Of a DNA stretch of 64,000 nt, positions 9,002 through 17,120 are shown in pieces (within the stretch, counting starts at the first letter, position 1; every line of letters begins with the position of its first letter). The notes below the pieces were generated by a model. It searched no databases. It had not been told where the DNA came from and saw only the letters and a program-made list of their open reading frames with translations. The translations under genes were made by a program, and so were the position numbers. This stretch comes from JAUYQR01 sp031415015 (lineage in GTDB: Bacteria > Pseudomonadota > Alphaproteobacteria > Rhodobacterales > Rhodobacteraceae). The stretch covers positions 1 to 64,000 of the forward strand of contig JANOQT010000037.1 in assembly GCA_031415015.1 (NCBI GenBank), read 5' to 3'.

Positions 9002-9832
9002 ATGAAACTCAAATCCCTTTCGATTGCTCTTGCCACGACCGCCTTGGTCGCGATGACCCTGCCCGCAATGGCGCAGGACAAGTCGGGCACGAACGTTGAC
9101 GCCGCAGCTGTGGGCGCGACGCCGGGCGGGGCCACGACGATGGGTCTGGCGCAAGAGCTGTATGCGCTGGGCGTGGCGTCCGGCGATGCGCTGACGGTGC
9201 TGACAGCGGCCAAGCTGGCCGCGTCGGTCGATGTGGCATCGGCAGAACCGGCGGAACTGGACCCGGCGAAGTTCGTCTTCGAAGGCGATCAGGAGGCTTT
9301 GCGCAAGAAGGTGGCCCCCGGCCCACTGCAGAACCCCGCTCCGATGATGGTAAAGGAGGATGCGGCGAAGGCGCCCCGTGCCGTTGGCAAGGCAACGTTC
9401 TTCGACGCGATGAATGAGGAGGAAGGTGCCGCCGACGCCCCGGCCGATGCGGCGGCGATGTTCGCCAAGGCCAAGGAACTGGCGGCCGATGACGAGGTGC
9501 TGATGGGTCTGATCGCCGACGCCGAGGCCGAAGGTTCGCGCGGGCGGATTGGCGGCGCGGTCAGTTGGCTGTCGCGTCTGCCCGGCGGGCGCACCGACGT
9601 CTGGGAAGTGCCGTTCTACGGCAACTCCTACGCCGAAGTGGCGGTGGTGGGAGACGGCGATGCCAACCTAGACGTGGCGGTCACTGACGAGAACGGCAAC
9701 GTGATCTGCTTTGACGTCAGCTGGTCGGACAAGCTGTACTGCGATTTCACCCCGTCGTGGGACGGCTATTTCTACGTGACGGTGCAGAACATGGGCGGGT
9801 CGCGCAACAGCTACTACCTGATGACGAACTGA
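9002..9832 (+). CDS. exported protein with C-terminal beta domain, paralogue 2
   Basis: The start at 9002 opens on a signal peptide (MKLKSLSIALATTALVAM, cut after AMA), so the in-frame upstream extension is rejected. The 276-residue protein repeats the plan of its neighbour: a SGDALTVLTAAKLAASV helix near 60-76, then an acidic Ala-rich linker absent from paralogue 1, then LPGGRT, GDGDANLDVAVTDENGN, CDFTPSWDGYFYVTVQ and NSYYLMTN. Two Cys residues sit where paralogue 1 has them and may form a disulfide. The gene begins 109 bp after the first and probably shares its transcript. Function unknown. Confidence 0.78.
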   Translation: MKLKSLSIALATTALVAMTLPAMAQDKSGTNVDAAAVGATPGGATTMGLAQELYALGVASGDALTVLTAAKLAASVDVASAEPAELDPAKFVFEGDQEALRKKVAPGPLQNPAPMMVKEDAAKAPRAVGKATFFDAMNEEEGAADAPADAAAMFAKAKELAADDEVLMGLIADAEAEGSRGRIGGAVSWLSRLPGGRTDVWEVPFYGNSYAEVAVVGDGDANLDVAVTDENGNVICFDVSWSDKLYCDFTPSWDGYFYVTVQNMGGSRNSYYLMTN

Positions 9833-9854
9833 CTGGCAGCGGCTGGTTCCGGAA

Positions 9855-9882
9855 AGGGTCCGCGCCGCAAGGTGCGGGCCCT
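9855..9882 (+). terminator. hairpin terminator after paralogue 2
   Basis: AGGGTCCGC (9855-9863) pairs with GCGGGCCCT (9874-9882) over 9 bp including one G-T pair, with a 10-base loop, and is followed by TTGCGTT. It lies between convergent stops at 9832 and 9888 and may serve both strands. Confidence 0.55.
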
Positions 9883-9887
9883 TTGCG

Positions 9888-12080
9888 TTACGGAACGACG
9901 GTCAGGTGGGGTGGCCCGAAGCTGACATTGCCGATCAGGGCAGCGGTCTCGCCTGCCGCCTGCAGGTGCGTCAGCAAAGCGGCGGCGTGATCGGCAGGCA
10001 CGGCTGCCAGCAACCCGCCTGCGGTCTGTGGATCATGCAGCAGGCCTGCACGCGGTGTGGCGGGCGCGGTGATCCGTCCGGTGGTGGCGGCAAGGTTGGC
10101 CGGCGCGAGGCTGGAACAAAACCCGACCTCCGCCAGCGCCTCTGCCCCCGGCAAAAACGGCACATCGGCAAGGCGCAGCGTGGCGGCGGTGCCGGACGCC
10201 GCCATCATCTCCAGCAGGTGGCCCGCAAGGCCAAAACCGGTCACATCGGTCATCGCATGGGCATAGGGCGCAAGAATTGCGGCGGCGGTTCCTTGCGGGC
10301 GTTGCATCACAGCAAGGCAGGTTGCCACCGCTTCGCCCAGCAGCAGGCCGGGGATGCGCGCCATTGCCATCTCGGCGGCAAGGATCGTGCCTGAACCGAT
10401 GGCTTTGGTCAGGATCAGCGCGTCGCCGGGCCGTGCCCCACCCTTGGTCACCGCGCGGATGGCGGTGCCGGTGACGGTGAACCCGATGGTCAGTTCGGTG
10501 CCCTGCGCGGTATGCCCGCCGACGATATCCGCCCCGGCGGCGCGGAAGGTGGCGGCAGCTTCGTCCATGATCTCGGCCAGCATGCGCGCCTGCAGGTCCG
10601 GCCCAAGGCGCGGCAGGGTGATCTGCGCCAGTGCCACCTGCGGGGCCGCCCCCATGGCCCAGATATCGCCCATGGCATGGACCGCGGTGATCCGGGCCAT
10701 CAGGCGCGGGTCATGGGTGAAGTCGCGCAGATGGTCGGTGGTCAGCACCTGCAACCGCGTGCCGCTGGACAGGATGGCGGCGTCGTCGCCGGGGCCGGAC
10801 AGCACCTCGGCCCGTTGCGGCGGTGGCAAGGCGGCAAGGGCAGTGTTCAGCACGTCGGGTGCAAGCTTTGCGCCACAGCCGCCGCACAGGGGCTTGCCGC
10901 CCATTGCTTCGGCGAGACCGTCGGTGGCGGGGTGCGGCGGGGTGGCGGCGGGCATGGCCGGGAAATCTTCGAACTTCGCCATGAATTTTCGGTCGATCCG
11001 GTCTTTCAGCCGCCACAGCCGGGGGCCGGACAGAGTAACGCCGAACTTTTCGGCCAGGGCAGAGCGGTCGCCCAGCGAGATCAGCTTGAGGTAATCGCGT
11101 TGCGGCTGGAACGCGCGAAGGCTGCCGCCGGACAGGGCGGCGCGCAGGTTGTGGTGCAGGATCGGCGCGGCGCGGACCGCGAAAACCCCGGCCTTGGGGC
11201 GCGGACTTCCCGTCAGATGCGCGCAGTCACCTGCGGCAAAGATTGCGGAGTCCGACGTTTGCAGTGTGGCACTTGTGGCCAGATACCCGTCGGTCAGCGC
11301 AAGGCCGGTGTCGGCGAACCACGCCAAGGGCCGGGCCGTGGCGACAGTGAGGGTGAAGTCCGAACCAAGTGCCTCGCCGGTGGACAGCGTCACTTTGTCG
11401 GCGGTGATCGCGGTTGCGGTGATGCCGGTCACAAGGCGGATGCCCAGCGCTCGGGCGCGATCAAGGATGACGGCGCGGGCACGGGCGCCTGAGCTGGGAA
11501 GCAGGGCTGGGCCACGCTCGATGACGGTAATGGCGGGCTTTGCGCCAAGGCCCAGCAGCCGGTGCGCCGAGGCCATGGCAAGTTCCATCCCGCCGATGCC
11601 GCCGCCGATGATCACAAGGCGTGGAAAGGCGAGGCGGCGGGCGATGAACGCCTCCCACGCCGCAGCATAGGTGCCCAGCGGTTTGGCGGCATGGGCATGG
11701 GCGTCGGCCCCGGCCAGATCGGGCAGGGTGGAGGTGATGCCGGTGTCGATGGACGCGATGTCATAGGGCAGGGGCGGGCGGCTTGCCAGATGGATCTGGC
11801 GCCGGTCGCTGTCGATCCCGGTGGCTGCATCCAGGATCAGCCGCGCGCCGGCGAACCGGGTCAGGCGGACAAGGTCGATCATCAGCGCGTCGCGGTCGTA
11901 ATGGCCCGCGATATGGCCGGGCAGCATGCCGGTATAGGGGGCTGCGGGGCCGGGGTTGATCAGGGTCAGCCGCGTGCCGGGCAGCGGTGCCATCGCCCAC
12001 ATCCGCAGGACCAGCGCATGGGCATGGCCGCCGCCCACAAGGACGAGATCGCGGGTCAGGGGATAGGCCGGTGGGGTCAT
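9888..12080 (-). CDS. selD: selenide, water dikinase fused to an FAD-dependent oxidoreductase
   Basis: SelD makes selenophosphate from selenide and ATP. Here it is the C-terminal half (about 395-730) of a 730-residue fusion. The N-terminal half is an NADH-dehydrogenase-like FAD oxidoreductase with LVLVGGGHAHALVL near residue 12 and VIIGGGIGGMELA near residue 155. The SelD part has GGCGAKLAPD, holding the conserved Cys and Lys, then GPGDDAAIL, MGDIWAMGA, and TDVTGFGLAGHLLEM. The Cys position is cysteine, not selenocysteine. Such fusions are known in bacteria; the oxidoreductase may help supply reduced selenium. The product would feed mnmH at 4390. Confidence 0.92.
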   Translation of the reverse strand: MTPPAYPLTRDLVLVGGGHAHALVLRMWAMAPLPGTRLTLINPGPAAPYTGMLPGHIAGHYDRDALMIDLVRLTRFAGARLILDAATGIDSDRRQIHLASRPPLPYDIASIDTGITSTLPDLAGADAHAHAAKPLGTYAAAWEAFIARRLAFPRLVIIGGGIGGMELAMASAHRLLGLGAKPAITVIERGPALLPSSGARARAVILDRARALGIRLVTGITATAITADKVTLSTGEALGSDFTLTVATARPLAWFADTGLALTDGYLATSATLQTSDSAIFAAGDCAHLTGSPRPKAGVFAVRAAPILHHNLRAALSGGSLRAFQPQRDYLKLISLGDRSALAEKFGVTLSGPRLWRLKDRIDRKFMAKFEDFPAMPAATPPHPATDGLAEAMGGKPLCGGCGAKLAPDVLNTALAALPPPQRAEVLSGPGDDAAILSSGTRLQVLTTDHLRDFTHDPRLMARITAVHAMGDIWAMGAAPQVALAQITLPRLGPDLQARMLAEIMDEAAATFRAAGADIVGGHTAQGTELTIGFTVTGTAIRAVTKGGARPGDALILTKAIGSGTILAAEMAMARIPGLLLGEAVATCLAVMQRPQGTAAAILAPYAHAMTDVTGFGLAGHLLEMMAASGTAATLRLADVPFLPGAEALAEVGFCSSLAPANLAATTGRITAPATPRAGLLHDPQTAGGLLAAVPADHAAALLTHLQAAGETAALIGNVSFGPPHLTVVP

Positions 12081-12163
12081 GCGGGGGTACTTCGGTGGCA
12101 GGATGCGGGGGCGACCCTAGCGGCTGCAACGGCGAAAGGCGAGACCGGCTCCGGTGGTAACCA

Positions 12164-12228
12164 TGCGGAGCGGCGTGCCGCCGCAAGTCTTTCCATGTCG
12201 CCTGCGCGGCCGGGGCCGCTTGGCTCCG
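12164..12228. repeat. dispersed intergenic repeat, copy 1
   Basis: A hairpin unit (12164-12187, reading TGCGGAGCGGCGTGCCGCCG) is followed by a GC-rich block at 12195-12228 containing the palindrome GCGGCCGGGGCCGC. The 34-base block is identical to 21676-21709, and the hairpin unit recurs there and, inverted, at 19470-19495. All three copies are between genes. Confidence 0.8.
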
Positions 12229-12271
12229 CTTGGGGGGCTGGTGGGCGATGCCGTGCCTGGCCGTGGCAACG

Positions 12272-12304
12272 CCGCCCGAAGGGGCTCGATGCCCCTGAGG
12301 GCGG
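12272..12304 (-). terminator. long hairpin just beyond the dnaE2 stop
   Basis: CCGCCC (12272-12277) pairs with GGGCGG (12299-12304), and AGGGGC (12280-12285) pairs with GCCCCT (12291-12296). A symmetric GA/GA internal loop separates the two stems, and the apical loop is TCGAT. It begins about 20 bases after the dnaE2 stop on the minus strand. No T-run is present, so it may stop transcription weakly or protect the 3' end. Confidence 0.5.
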
Positions 12305-12324
12305 CCCCCTTTGCAGGTCACGCC

Positions 12325-15171
12325 TCAGGCGGCGGTCAGAAAGGGGCGCAGCAGCGCCATGGGATGCGCGCGCAGCGTCAGGCGCAGCGCCACGTAATCT
12401 TCGACCACCGCCTCGCCCATGGTCATCGCGCGGAACTGTATGGCGGGCTCAATGATGCCCTCGCCCTCGATGTCGCCGGCAAACAGCGGCAACGGGCGCG
12501 TGGCGGTCAGCGCCTCGGCGGCCCAGAGCGCGTCGCGCCGCGACAGGCCAAGGCTGGCAAAGGCATCCGCTTCGGCCAGCCGGGTCAGCGTGGCGACCCC
12601 CACCCCGGCGCGGCGCCAGACGTCCTGAACCGTCAGGTAGCCGTTGCCGCGCGCGGCGATGATCCAGCGCGCCTCTTCCTCGGCCAGACCGCGGATCTGG
12701 CGGAACCCCAGCCGCAGCGCCAGCGTATTACTCCGGTCTGGGGTGTCCACCCGTTCCATCACATTGTCCCACGTGCTTGTCCGGATGCAGGGCGGCAGCA
12801 CGGTCACCCCGTGTTCACGCGCATCGCGCACGATCTGCGCGGGCGCGTAAAAGCCCATCGGCTGGCTGTTCAGCAAGGCGCAGGCAAAGATGCCGGGATG
12901 ATGCCGCTTGATCCATGCGCTGGCATAGACCAGCAGCGCGAAAGACGCCGCGTGGCTTTCGGGGAAACCATAACTGCCGAAGCCTTCGATCTGCGCGAAG
13001 CAGCGGGCGGCGAAATCGGCGTCATGGCCGTTGGCCTGCATCCCCGCCAGAAACCGGTCGTGAAATTCGCTGACCGACCCGTGTTTCTTGAACGTCGCCA
13101 GCGAGCGGCGCAGCCGGTCTGCCTCGGTCGGCGTGAAACCCGCTCCGATGATGGCGATCTGCATCGCCTGTTCCTGAAACAACGGCACGCCCAGCGTCTT
13201 GCCCAGCACCCGCCCCAGCGCATCATTGGGAAAGCTGACCGTTTCCTGCCCGTTGCGGCGACGCAGGAACGGATGCACCATGTCGCCCTGAATGGGGCCG
13301 GGCCGGATGATCGCCACCTGGATCACCAGATCATAAAAGCAGCGTGGCCGCATCCGGGGCAGGAAGTTCATCTGCGCGCGTGATTCCACCTGAAACACCC
13401 CCAGACTGTCGGCGCGGCTGAGCATCCGGTAGGTCTCGGCATCCTCCGGCGGCAGTGTGGCCAGCGTAAAGCGGTCGCGGTGGTGCATGTCGATCAGCTC
13501 AAAGGCCTTGCGGATGCAGCTCAGCATGCCAAGCGCCAGAATATCGACCTTGAGGATGCCCAGCGTGTCGATATCGTCCTTGTCCCAGCAGATGACGGTG
13601 CGGTCTTCCATCGTGGCATTCTCGATCGGGACCAGTTCGTCCAGCCGGCCTTCGGTGATGATAAAGCCGCCGACGTGCTGCGACAGGTGGCGGGGAAAGC
13701 CCTGAATTTCGTCGATCAGCGCCATGGTCTGGCGCAGGCGGCGGCCCGTCGGGTCCAGCCCGATTTCCGCCAACCGGGCATCGGTCACCGCACCGGGGCC
13801 GCCCCAGCCCCAGATCTGGCTGGCCATCGCGGCAAGGGTGTCTTCCGACAGGCCCATCGCCCGGCCCACCTCGCGCACCGCGCGCTTGCCACGATAGTGG
13901 ATCACCGTGGCACAAAGGCCCGCGCGGTGGCGGCCATAGCGTTCGTAGATGTGCTGGATCACCTCTTCGCGGCGTTCATGTTCGAAATCGACGTCGATAT
14001 CGGGCGGCTCATTGCGCGCCTCGGAGATGAAGCGTTCAAAGACCATGGTGCCGATTTCGGGCGAGACCGAGGTCACCCCCAGCGCATAGCAGACGATGGA
14101 ATTGGCCGCCGATCCGCGCCCCTGACACAGGATGCCACGGTTGCGGGCGAAGGCCACGATGTCATTCACGGTCAGGAAATACGGCTCGTACTTCAGCTTG
14201 CCGATCAGGTCGAGCTCATGTGCCATCTGCGTGCGCACCCGGGGTGGCGCGCCTTCGGGATAGCGCCAGTCCAGCCCCGCCTCGGCCAGCCGGGCCAGCC
14301 GCTGCACGGCGGTTTCGCCCGGCGCATTTTCCGATGGGTATTCATAGCGCAGCTCGTCCAGCGAAAAGGCCGCGCGTGCCGCCACGTCGGCCGCGCGGGC
14401 CAGTGCGGCCTCGTGGCCCCGGTACAGCCGCGTCATCTCGGCCTCGGACCGCAGGCGGCCCTCGTTGTTGGGCAGTGCGCGGCGGCCCAGCTGATCGACC
14501 CTGCGGCCAAGGCGGATCGCGGTCAGCACATCCGCCAGCCGCCGCCGCCGCCCGTGGTGCATTGCGGGCAGGGCGGTGGCGACGGTGGCGATGCCCAGAT
14601 CGGCGGCCAGCGCCTCCAGCCGCTGAAACCGGCTGCGGTCCAGCCCGTCATAGCGCGGCGGCAGCGCCAGACTGACCTGCCCCGGAAACCGGCGCACCAG
14701 CGCCCTGGCCGACGCGTACCACAGCGCCGGGTCGCTTGCGGCCTGCGGCGGCTCATTGGCCAGCGTCAGCCGCTGATCGGCGGGGATCAGCAGCATCTCC
14801 AGCCCCGCGCCCCATTCCAGCAGATCGGCCAGTTCCAGCTGGCAGCAGCCCTTCTTTGCCCGCAACCGCCCCAGCGACAGCAGACGGCACAGCCGCCCCC
14901 AGGCCGCCCGGTCACGCGGCAGCACGGTGACGCCGAACCCGTCGCCAAGGATGATCCGGCTGGCGGGAATAAGCCGCACCACCGGCCCGCCATCCCGCGC
15001 CAGTTCGCGCGCGCGGGTATGCGCCCGCACGATGCCCGCCACCGAGTTCACATCCGCAATTGCCAACGCGGGCATCCCCATGTCAGCGGCACGCTCAACA
15101 TACTCCTCCGGGTGCGCGGCCCCGGTGAGAAAGGTGAAATTCGACAGCGCGGACAGTTCGACAAAGGCCAT
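12325..15171 (-). CDS. dnaE2: error-prone DNA polymerase DnaE2 (ImuC), apparently C-terminally short
   Basis: DnaE2 is the SOS-induced C-family polymerase that performs mutagenic lesion bypass with ImuA and ImuB. The start at 15171 gives the typical beginning MAFVELSALSNFTFLTGA of the PHP domain. The polymerase metal-site motif PPDIDVDFEHERR lies near residue 390 and the palm and finger regions look intact. The protein has 948 residues, and the frame ends at LRAHPMALLRPFLTAA. Family members usually continue for about 90 more residues with an OB-fold, which I cannot find in any frame downstream. No imuA or imuB is adjacent. A LexA box precedes the start. Confidence 0.9.
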   Translation of the reverse strand: MAFVELSALSNFTFLTGAAHPEEYVERAADMGMPALAIADVNSVAGIVRAHTRARELARDGGPVVRLIPASRIILGDGFGVTVLPRDRAAWGRLCRLLSLGRLRAKKGCCQLELADLLEWGAGLEMLLIPADQRLTLANEPPQAASDPALWYASARALVRRFPGQVSLALPPRYDGLDRSRFQRLEALAADLGIATVATALPAMHHGRRRRLADVLTAIRLGRRVDQLGRRALPNNEGRLRSEAEMTRLYRGHEAALARAADVAARAAFSLDELRYEYPSENAPGETAVQRLARLAEAGLDWRYPEGAPPRVRTQMAHELDLIGKLKYEPYFLTVNDIVAFARNRGILCQGRGSAANSIVCYALGVTSVSPEIGTMVFERFISEARNEPPDIDVDFEHERREEVIQHIYERYGRHRAGLCATVIHYRGKRAVREVGRAMGLSEDTLAAMASQIWGWGGPGAVTDARLAEIGLDPTGRRLRQTMALIDEIQGFPRHLSQHVGGFIITEGRLDELVPIENATMEDRTVICWDKDDIDTLGILKVDILALGMLSCIRKAFELIDMHHRDRFTLATLPPEDAETYRMLSRADSLGVFQVESRAQMNFLPRMRPRCFYDLVIQVAIIRPGPIQGDMVHPFLRRRNGQETVSFPNDALGRVLGKTLGVPLFQEQAMQIAIIGAGFTPTEADRLRRSLATFKKHGSVSEFHDRFLAGMQANGHDADFAARCFAQIEGFGSYGFPESHAASFALLVYASAWIKRHHPGIFACALLNSQPMGFYAPAQIVRDAREHGVTVLPPCIRTSTWDNVMERVDTPDRSNTLALRLGFRQIRGLAEEEARWIIAARGNGYLTVQDVWRRAGVGVATLTRLAEADAFASLGLSRRDALWAAEALTATRPLPLFAGDIEGEGIIEPAIQFRAMTMGEAVVEDYVALRLTLRAHPMALLRPFLTAA

Positions 15172-15189
15172 GCGACTCGGGCGTGATGG

Positions 15190-15204
15190 GAACAAAGAAA
15201 GAAC
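15190..15204 (-). promoter_or_regulatory. LexA (SOS) box upstream of dnaE2
   Basis: GAAC (15190-15193), seven bases, GAAC (15201-15204). On the minus strand this reads GTTCTTTCTTTGTTC, a perfect match to the alphaproteobacterial LexA site GTTC-N7-GTTC. It ends 18 bases before the dnaE2 start codon, where LexA would block transcription until DNA damage. Confidence 0.85.
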
Positions 15205-15526
15205 AAAATGCCACAAACCCACCCAGCCTGCCAGTGGATTAGGGGCATGCAGGAAAGTTTCAGAAAAATTCTGTGCAGAAATGCACAGAGATATGGCACC
15301 CACGACAAACCGGCCCGATGCGGTAATGCGACGTGATCGCCAGGCCGCAAAACCATTAATCAAACTTGAGAGTTCAGTTCGACAAAACTGTCAAGCGTCA
15401 CAACGATTCACATCCGAGAGAGCGAGGGTGAATGATCCGTGATTTCACATCCGGCAGTGCAGGACCCATCTTTACCTCACCGCCCCAGACAAGGTGGAAA
15501 CCAAATTGAAACATAAGGATGCTCAC
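15205..15526. other. intergenic region between dnaE2 and the small exported gene
   Basis: About 320 bases without a convincing gene. It must hold the divergent promoters for dnaE2 (minus) and the 84-aa exported protein (plus). A less GC-rich part around 15340-15400 has TTAATCAAACTTGAG, which resembles a CtrA site (TTAA-N7-TTAA) with a poor second half; I do not call it. The ribosome site AAGGA at 15516-15520 serves the next gene. Confidence 0.5.
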
Positions 15527-15781
15527 ATGAAACGCTTCATTCTCGCCTCGGCCCTGATCGCTGCCGCTGCCGCTGCCACGGGCGCTGTTGCCCAGACCGC
15601 CCCGGCTGTGCTGTCTTCCGCGATTGAATCGCAGATTCTGACTTGGGTTCCCGGTGCTGACCTCAGCAATCTGACCACCTCGCAATACGCTCGTCTGGTG
15701 ACGCTGTTCTCAACCTCGGAAAACCTGCGCACGGGCAATGACCCGGTCAATCAGGTCAAAGTGATCCTGAACGCGCAGTGA
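15527..15781 (+). CDS. small exported protein, 84 aa
   Basis: The ATG at 15527 follows AAGGA by 6 bases and starts a clear signal peptide (MKRFILASALIAAAAAATGAVAQ). The mature part is about 61 residues, with ESQILTWVPGADLSNLT and an ending NDPVNQVKVILNAQ. It has no Cys or known motif. Small exported proteins of this shape are common in roseobacters, and their role is unknown. A strong ribosome site, a long upstream region and a strong terminator suggest a well-expressed single gene. Confidence 0.78.
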   Translation: MKRFILASALIAAAAAATGAVAQTAPAVLSSAIESQILTWVPGADLSNLTTSQYARLVTLFSTSENLRTGNDPVNQVKVILNAQ

Positions 15782-15799
15782 TTGCGAAGCGCCTCCTAA

Positions 15800-15840
15800 A
15801 AACGCACAGGTCAGGGGCTCCCTCCTGACCTGTCGCGTTT
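15800..15840. terminator. strong bidirectional hairpin
   Basis: ACAGGTCAGG (15806-15815) and CCTGACCTGT (15824-15833) form a perfect 10-bp stem, extended by AAACGC/GCGTTT with one bulged C. The right arm ends in TTT and covers the mltB stop. It lies between convergent genes and can terminate both. Confidence 0.75.
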
Positions 15841-17056
15841 AACGAAGCCGGTTCAGGATATCCAAGCTGGGATAGCCATCGGGAATCATCCCACCGGCCC
15901 GCTGAAACGCCTTGACCGCAGCGATGGTTTTTGGCCCCATCCGGCCATCGACACCGCCCGGATCAAAGCCCGCTGCCCCCAGCCTTTCCTGCAGTTCCAT
16001 CCGTTCCGGCAGCGTCAGTGCCCGCAACTCGCGCGGCCATGTCGCGGCAATCGGCGGTCCGCCCTTGATGCGGTCGGCCAGATGGCCGATGCCGATGACA
16101 TAAGCGTCGGCGGAGTTGTAGCGCTCGATCACCTGAAAATTCGCAAAGATCAGGAAGGCCGCGCCACGTGCGCCACCGGGCAACAGCACCGATGCCGGGC
16201 CATGATCCGGCAATGCACCGCCCGCCATGGGCACAACGCCAAGCGCCGCCCAGTCGGCGACCGGCTTTGTCACCGCTTCGGTGGTCTGGTCATAGTCGAA
16301 CCCCTCAGGCAGGCGCACCTCCAGCCCCCAAAGCGCGCCTTTCGTCCAGCCCCAGTGCTTCAGGTATGCGGCGGTCGAGGCAAGCGCATCCGCCGGATCC
16401 TCTCCCCAGAGGTCGCGCTTGCCGTCGCCGTCGAAATCCACGGCGAACTTTTCCCACGAGGTTGGCATGAACTGGGTATGGCCGCTGGCCCCGGCCCAAC
16501 TGCCGCGAAAATCGCTGACATGCCCACCTTCGATTATCTTCAACGCGGCGATCAGCTCCGCCTCAAAGAACACCGCCCGCCGCCCGTCATAGGCCAGCGT
16601 CGCCAGCGAGCCGATCACCGGCAGATCGCCGCGAAAGGTGCCATAAGCGCTTTCAAGCCCCCAGACTGCGACGACGATTTCCTTGTCCACGCCGTACGCG
16701 GCCTCGATCCGGTCCAACAGATCGCGGTGCGCCGCCAGTGCCTTGATCCCCAAAGCCACCCGGTCCTCGGACACGGCAGTGTCCAGATAATCCCAGATCG
16801 TCTTGGTGAATTCGTTCTGGTTGCGGTCGCGCTCAAGGGTCTTCGGATCGAACTTCACCCCACGCATCGCCGCATCGAAGGTGGCCGCCGAAATGCCTGC
16901 CGCCAAAGCCCGGTCTCGGAAGCCCTGCACCCAGCCATCCAGCCCGGCCTGAGACCCCGTCTCGATCATTTCGGACCCCGAAACCGTTGTTTCCGCCCCA
17001 CAAGGCAAAACCGAAAGGCCTGCAGCAAGGCAAACCGCCCATCCGATACTGCGCAT
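15839..17056 (-). CDS. mltB: lytic murein transglycosylase (MltB, GH103) with peptidoglycan-binding domain
   Basis: This enzyme cleaves the glycan strand between MurNAc and GlcNAc, forming 1,6-anhydro ends. The 405-residue protein has a signal peptide (1-21). The GH103 catalytic domain covers about 35-330, with the likely catalytic Glu in VWGLESAYGTFRGD and conserved GASGHTQFMPTSW and DFDGDGKRDLW. A C-terminal peptidoglycan-binding domain (about 345-405) has LGAAGFDPGGVDGRMGP and ends DILNRLR. Unlike enterobacterial MltB it has no obvious lipobox Cys, so it is probably soluble in the periplasm. Confidence 0.92.
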   Translation of the reverse strand: MRSIGWAVCLAAGLSVLPCGAETTVSGSEMIETGSQAGLDGWVQGFRDRALAAGISAATFDAAMRGVKFDPKTLERDRNQNEFTKTIWDYLDTAVSEDRVALGIKALAAHRDLLDRIEAAYGVDKEIVVAVWGLESAYGTFRGDLPVIGSLATLAYDGRRAVFFEAELIAALKIIEGGHVSDFRGSWAGASGHTQFMPTSWEKFAVDFDGDGKRDLWGEDPADALASTAAYLKHWGWTKGALWGLEVRLPEGFDYDQTTEAVTKPVADWAALGVVPMAGGALPDHGPASVLLPGGARGAAFLIFANFQVIERYNSADAYVIGIGHLADRIKGGPPIAATWPRELRALTLPERMELQERLGAAGFDPGGVDGRMGPKTIAAVKAFQRAGGMIPDGYPSLDILNRLR

Positions 17057-17120
17057 GTCTTCACCGCTCCGGCCTCGTTTTACGTCAGCCTAGCGGCAAA
17101 GGCCGGCCCCCGCAAATCCC

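Noticed and set aside
15350..15370. Possible CtrA binding site (TTAATCAAACTTGAG)
   Set aside because: The second half-site does not match TTAA, and a single imperfect site has little support.
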